DNA of 64,000 nucleotides from Caldifarciminota bacterium UBA1063 (GTDB taxonomy: Bacteria; Hydrothermota; Hydrothermia; UBA1063): positions 6,051 to 70,050 of the forward strand of contig DCDE01000035.1 of NCBI GenBank assembly GCA_002316275.1. The letters are read 5' to 3'. The position numbers and the translations under genes were made by a program. Position 1 is the stretch's first letter. The number at the start of each line of letters is the position of its first letter. Below, piece after piece: positions 63,604-64,000 of the stretch. The notes under the pieces were generated by a model. The model saw only the letters and a list, made by a program, of their open reading frames with translations, ran no database searches and had not been told where the DNA came from.

Positions 63604-64000
63604 ATCCAAATGTTATTTTAAAGGCAAAACCCTGAATTATAACTTTAAAGTAGATTAATCTTCACAACTTCGAAAAGTTTACGGTTAATACTATAAGAAA
63701 AAAACAACCCCTACTACCTTAAGAATCCGCTGGTATCTTAGAAACAAAGTAGTCTCAGAGAGTTTATATATCCCCCTTACTTTATTTGATTTATGGGAAA
63801 CATTCCACGAAATACAATCCCTAAAATAATAGAAAAACTGCCCAATAGAGACTCTGTATAATCCATAAGTCCCACTTTACCACCCTGTGGCCATTTTCAA
63901 AAGTATTGAATTCATTGTAAAAAAATCTCACTCTCTCAAGTGGTCGAGAGCTCACTTGAAATTTCATTCCTGTACCAATAAAATTTAAATACTTACGAAC
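63604..64000 (+). other. Gene-free right end of the window
   Basis: About 400 AT-rich bases with no convincing coding frame. An inverted repeat TCAAGTG (63936-63942) / CACTTGA (63953-63959), followed on the minus strand about ten bases later by TTTTTTT, might be the terminator of a minus-strand gene beyond the window. A TATAAT-like box occurs near 63860 without a clear -35. Confidence 0.35.

Overview
The window reads as a chromosome segment of an uncultured, AT-rich, Gram-negative bacterium of the Fibrobacteres-Chlorobi-Bacteroidetes-like radiation. A WOR-3 (Stahlbacteria) type genome is my best guess, from gene content only. The reasons are several secreted proteins with type IX-like/FlgD-like C-terminal tails, a PorX-type response regulator with a PglZ domain, gingipain-like (C25) proteins, an outer-membrane PorV/PorQ-like protein, lipoproteins with clear lipoboxes, and dense gene packing with ATGA overlaps and many GTG/TTG starts. 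No rRNA, CRISPR array, insertion sequence or phage gene was seen.

Layout. 1-11.5 kb, minus strand: one long apparent operon starting with poly-gamma-glutamate synthase genes (pgsB, pgsC, pgsW). It continues through a duplicated-domain exported protein, a putative outer-membrane barrel, an LVIVD-repeat lipoprotein, a 1144-residue C25 protein, a Ycf48/BNR-repeat protein and a second C25 protein cut by the window edge. 11.6-19.9 kb, plus strand: a single-gene ferredoxin unit with its own promoter and terminator, then obg, a HEAT-repeat gene, mfd, two SurA-like chaperones, an S4 protein and a BamD-like TPR lipoprotein. 19.9-25.3 kb, plus: a four-gene Ser/Thr phosphorylation module (vWA, zinc ribbon-FHA, zinc ribbon-PP2C, zinc ribbon-kinase-WD40). 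25.3-27.8 kb, minus: gmk and glmS behind tRNA-Leu. 27.9-34.2 kb, plus: tRNA-Ser, then rplM-rpsI-rpsB-tsf-pyrH-frr-uppS-cdsA, a MazG-like gene and an EamA transporter. 34.3-38 kb: tRNA-Val, porX, then dtd and a lamin-tail secreted protein. 38.2-42 kb: copZ-copA and a DUF523/DUF1722 gene. 42-49.3 kb: a large FG-GAP secreted protein, a GGDEF-ATPase-TPR regulator and a TPR protein. 49.4-60.3 kb, minus: a ten-gene run (amidase, murI, glnA, pyrB, pyrC, tldE-like, PorV-like, smpB, two M16 peptidases). 60.5-63.6 kb: a MATE exporter, a GH16-like protein, a CxxC redox pair and tRNA-Gln.

Themes. Cell-envelope construction dominates: glutamate polymer synthesis, D-glutamate supply by MurI, outer-membrane chaperones, amidase, type IX-like cargo and its regulator. 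The most unusual signals are six promoters whose -10 box lies only 6-9 bases before an ATG, implying leaderless mRNAs; a glmS reading frame that starts 9 bases after a tRNA gene; a self-contained kinase/phosphatase/FHA/vWA operon in which three of four proteins carry zinc ribbons; and C25 proteins in which the usual catalytic His motif is altered. All functional statements rest on sequence motifs recognised by eye and on family knowledge; no database search was run.
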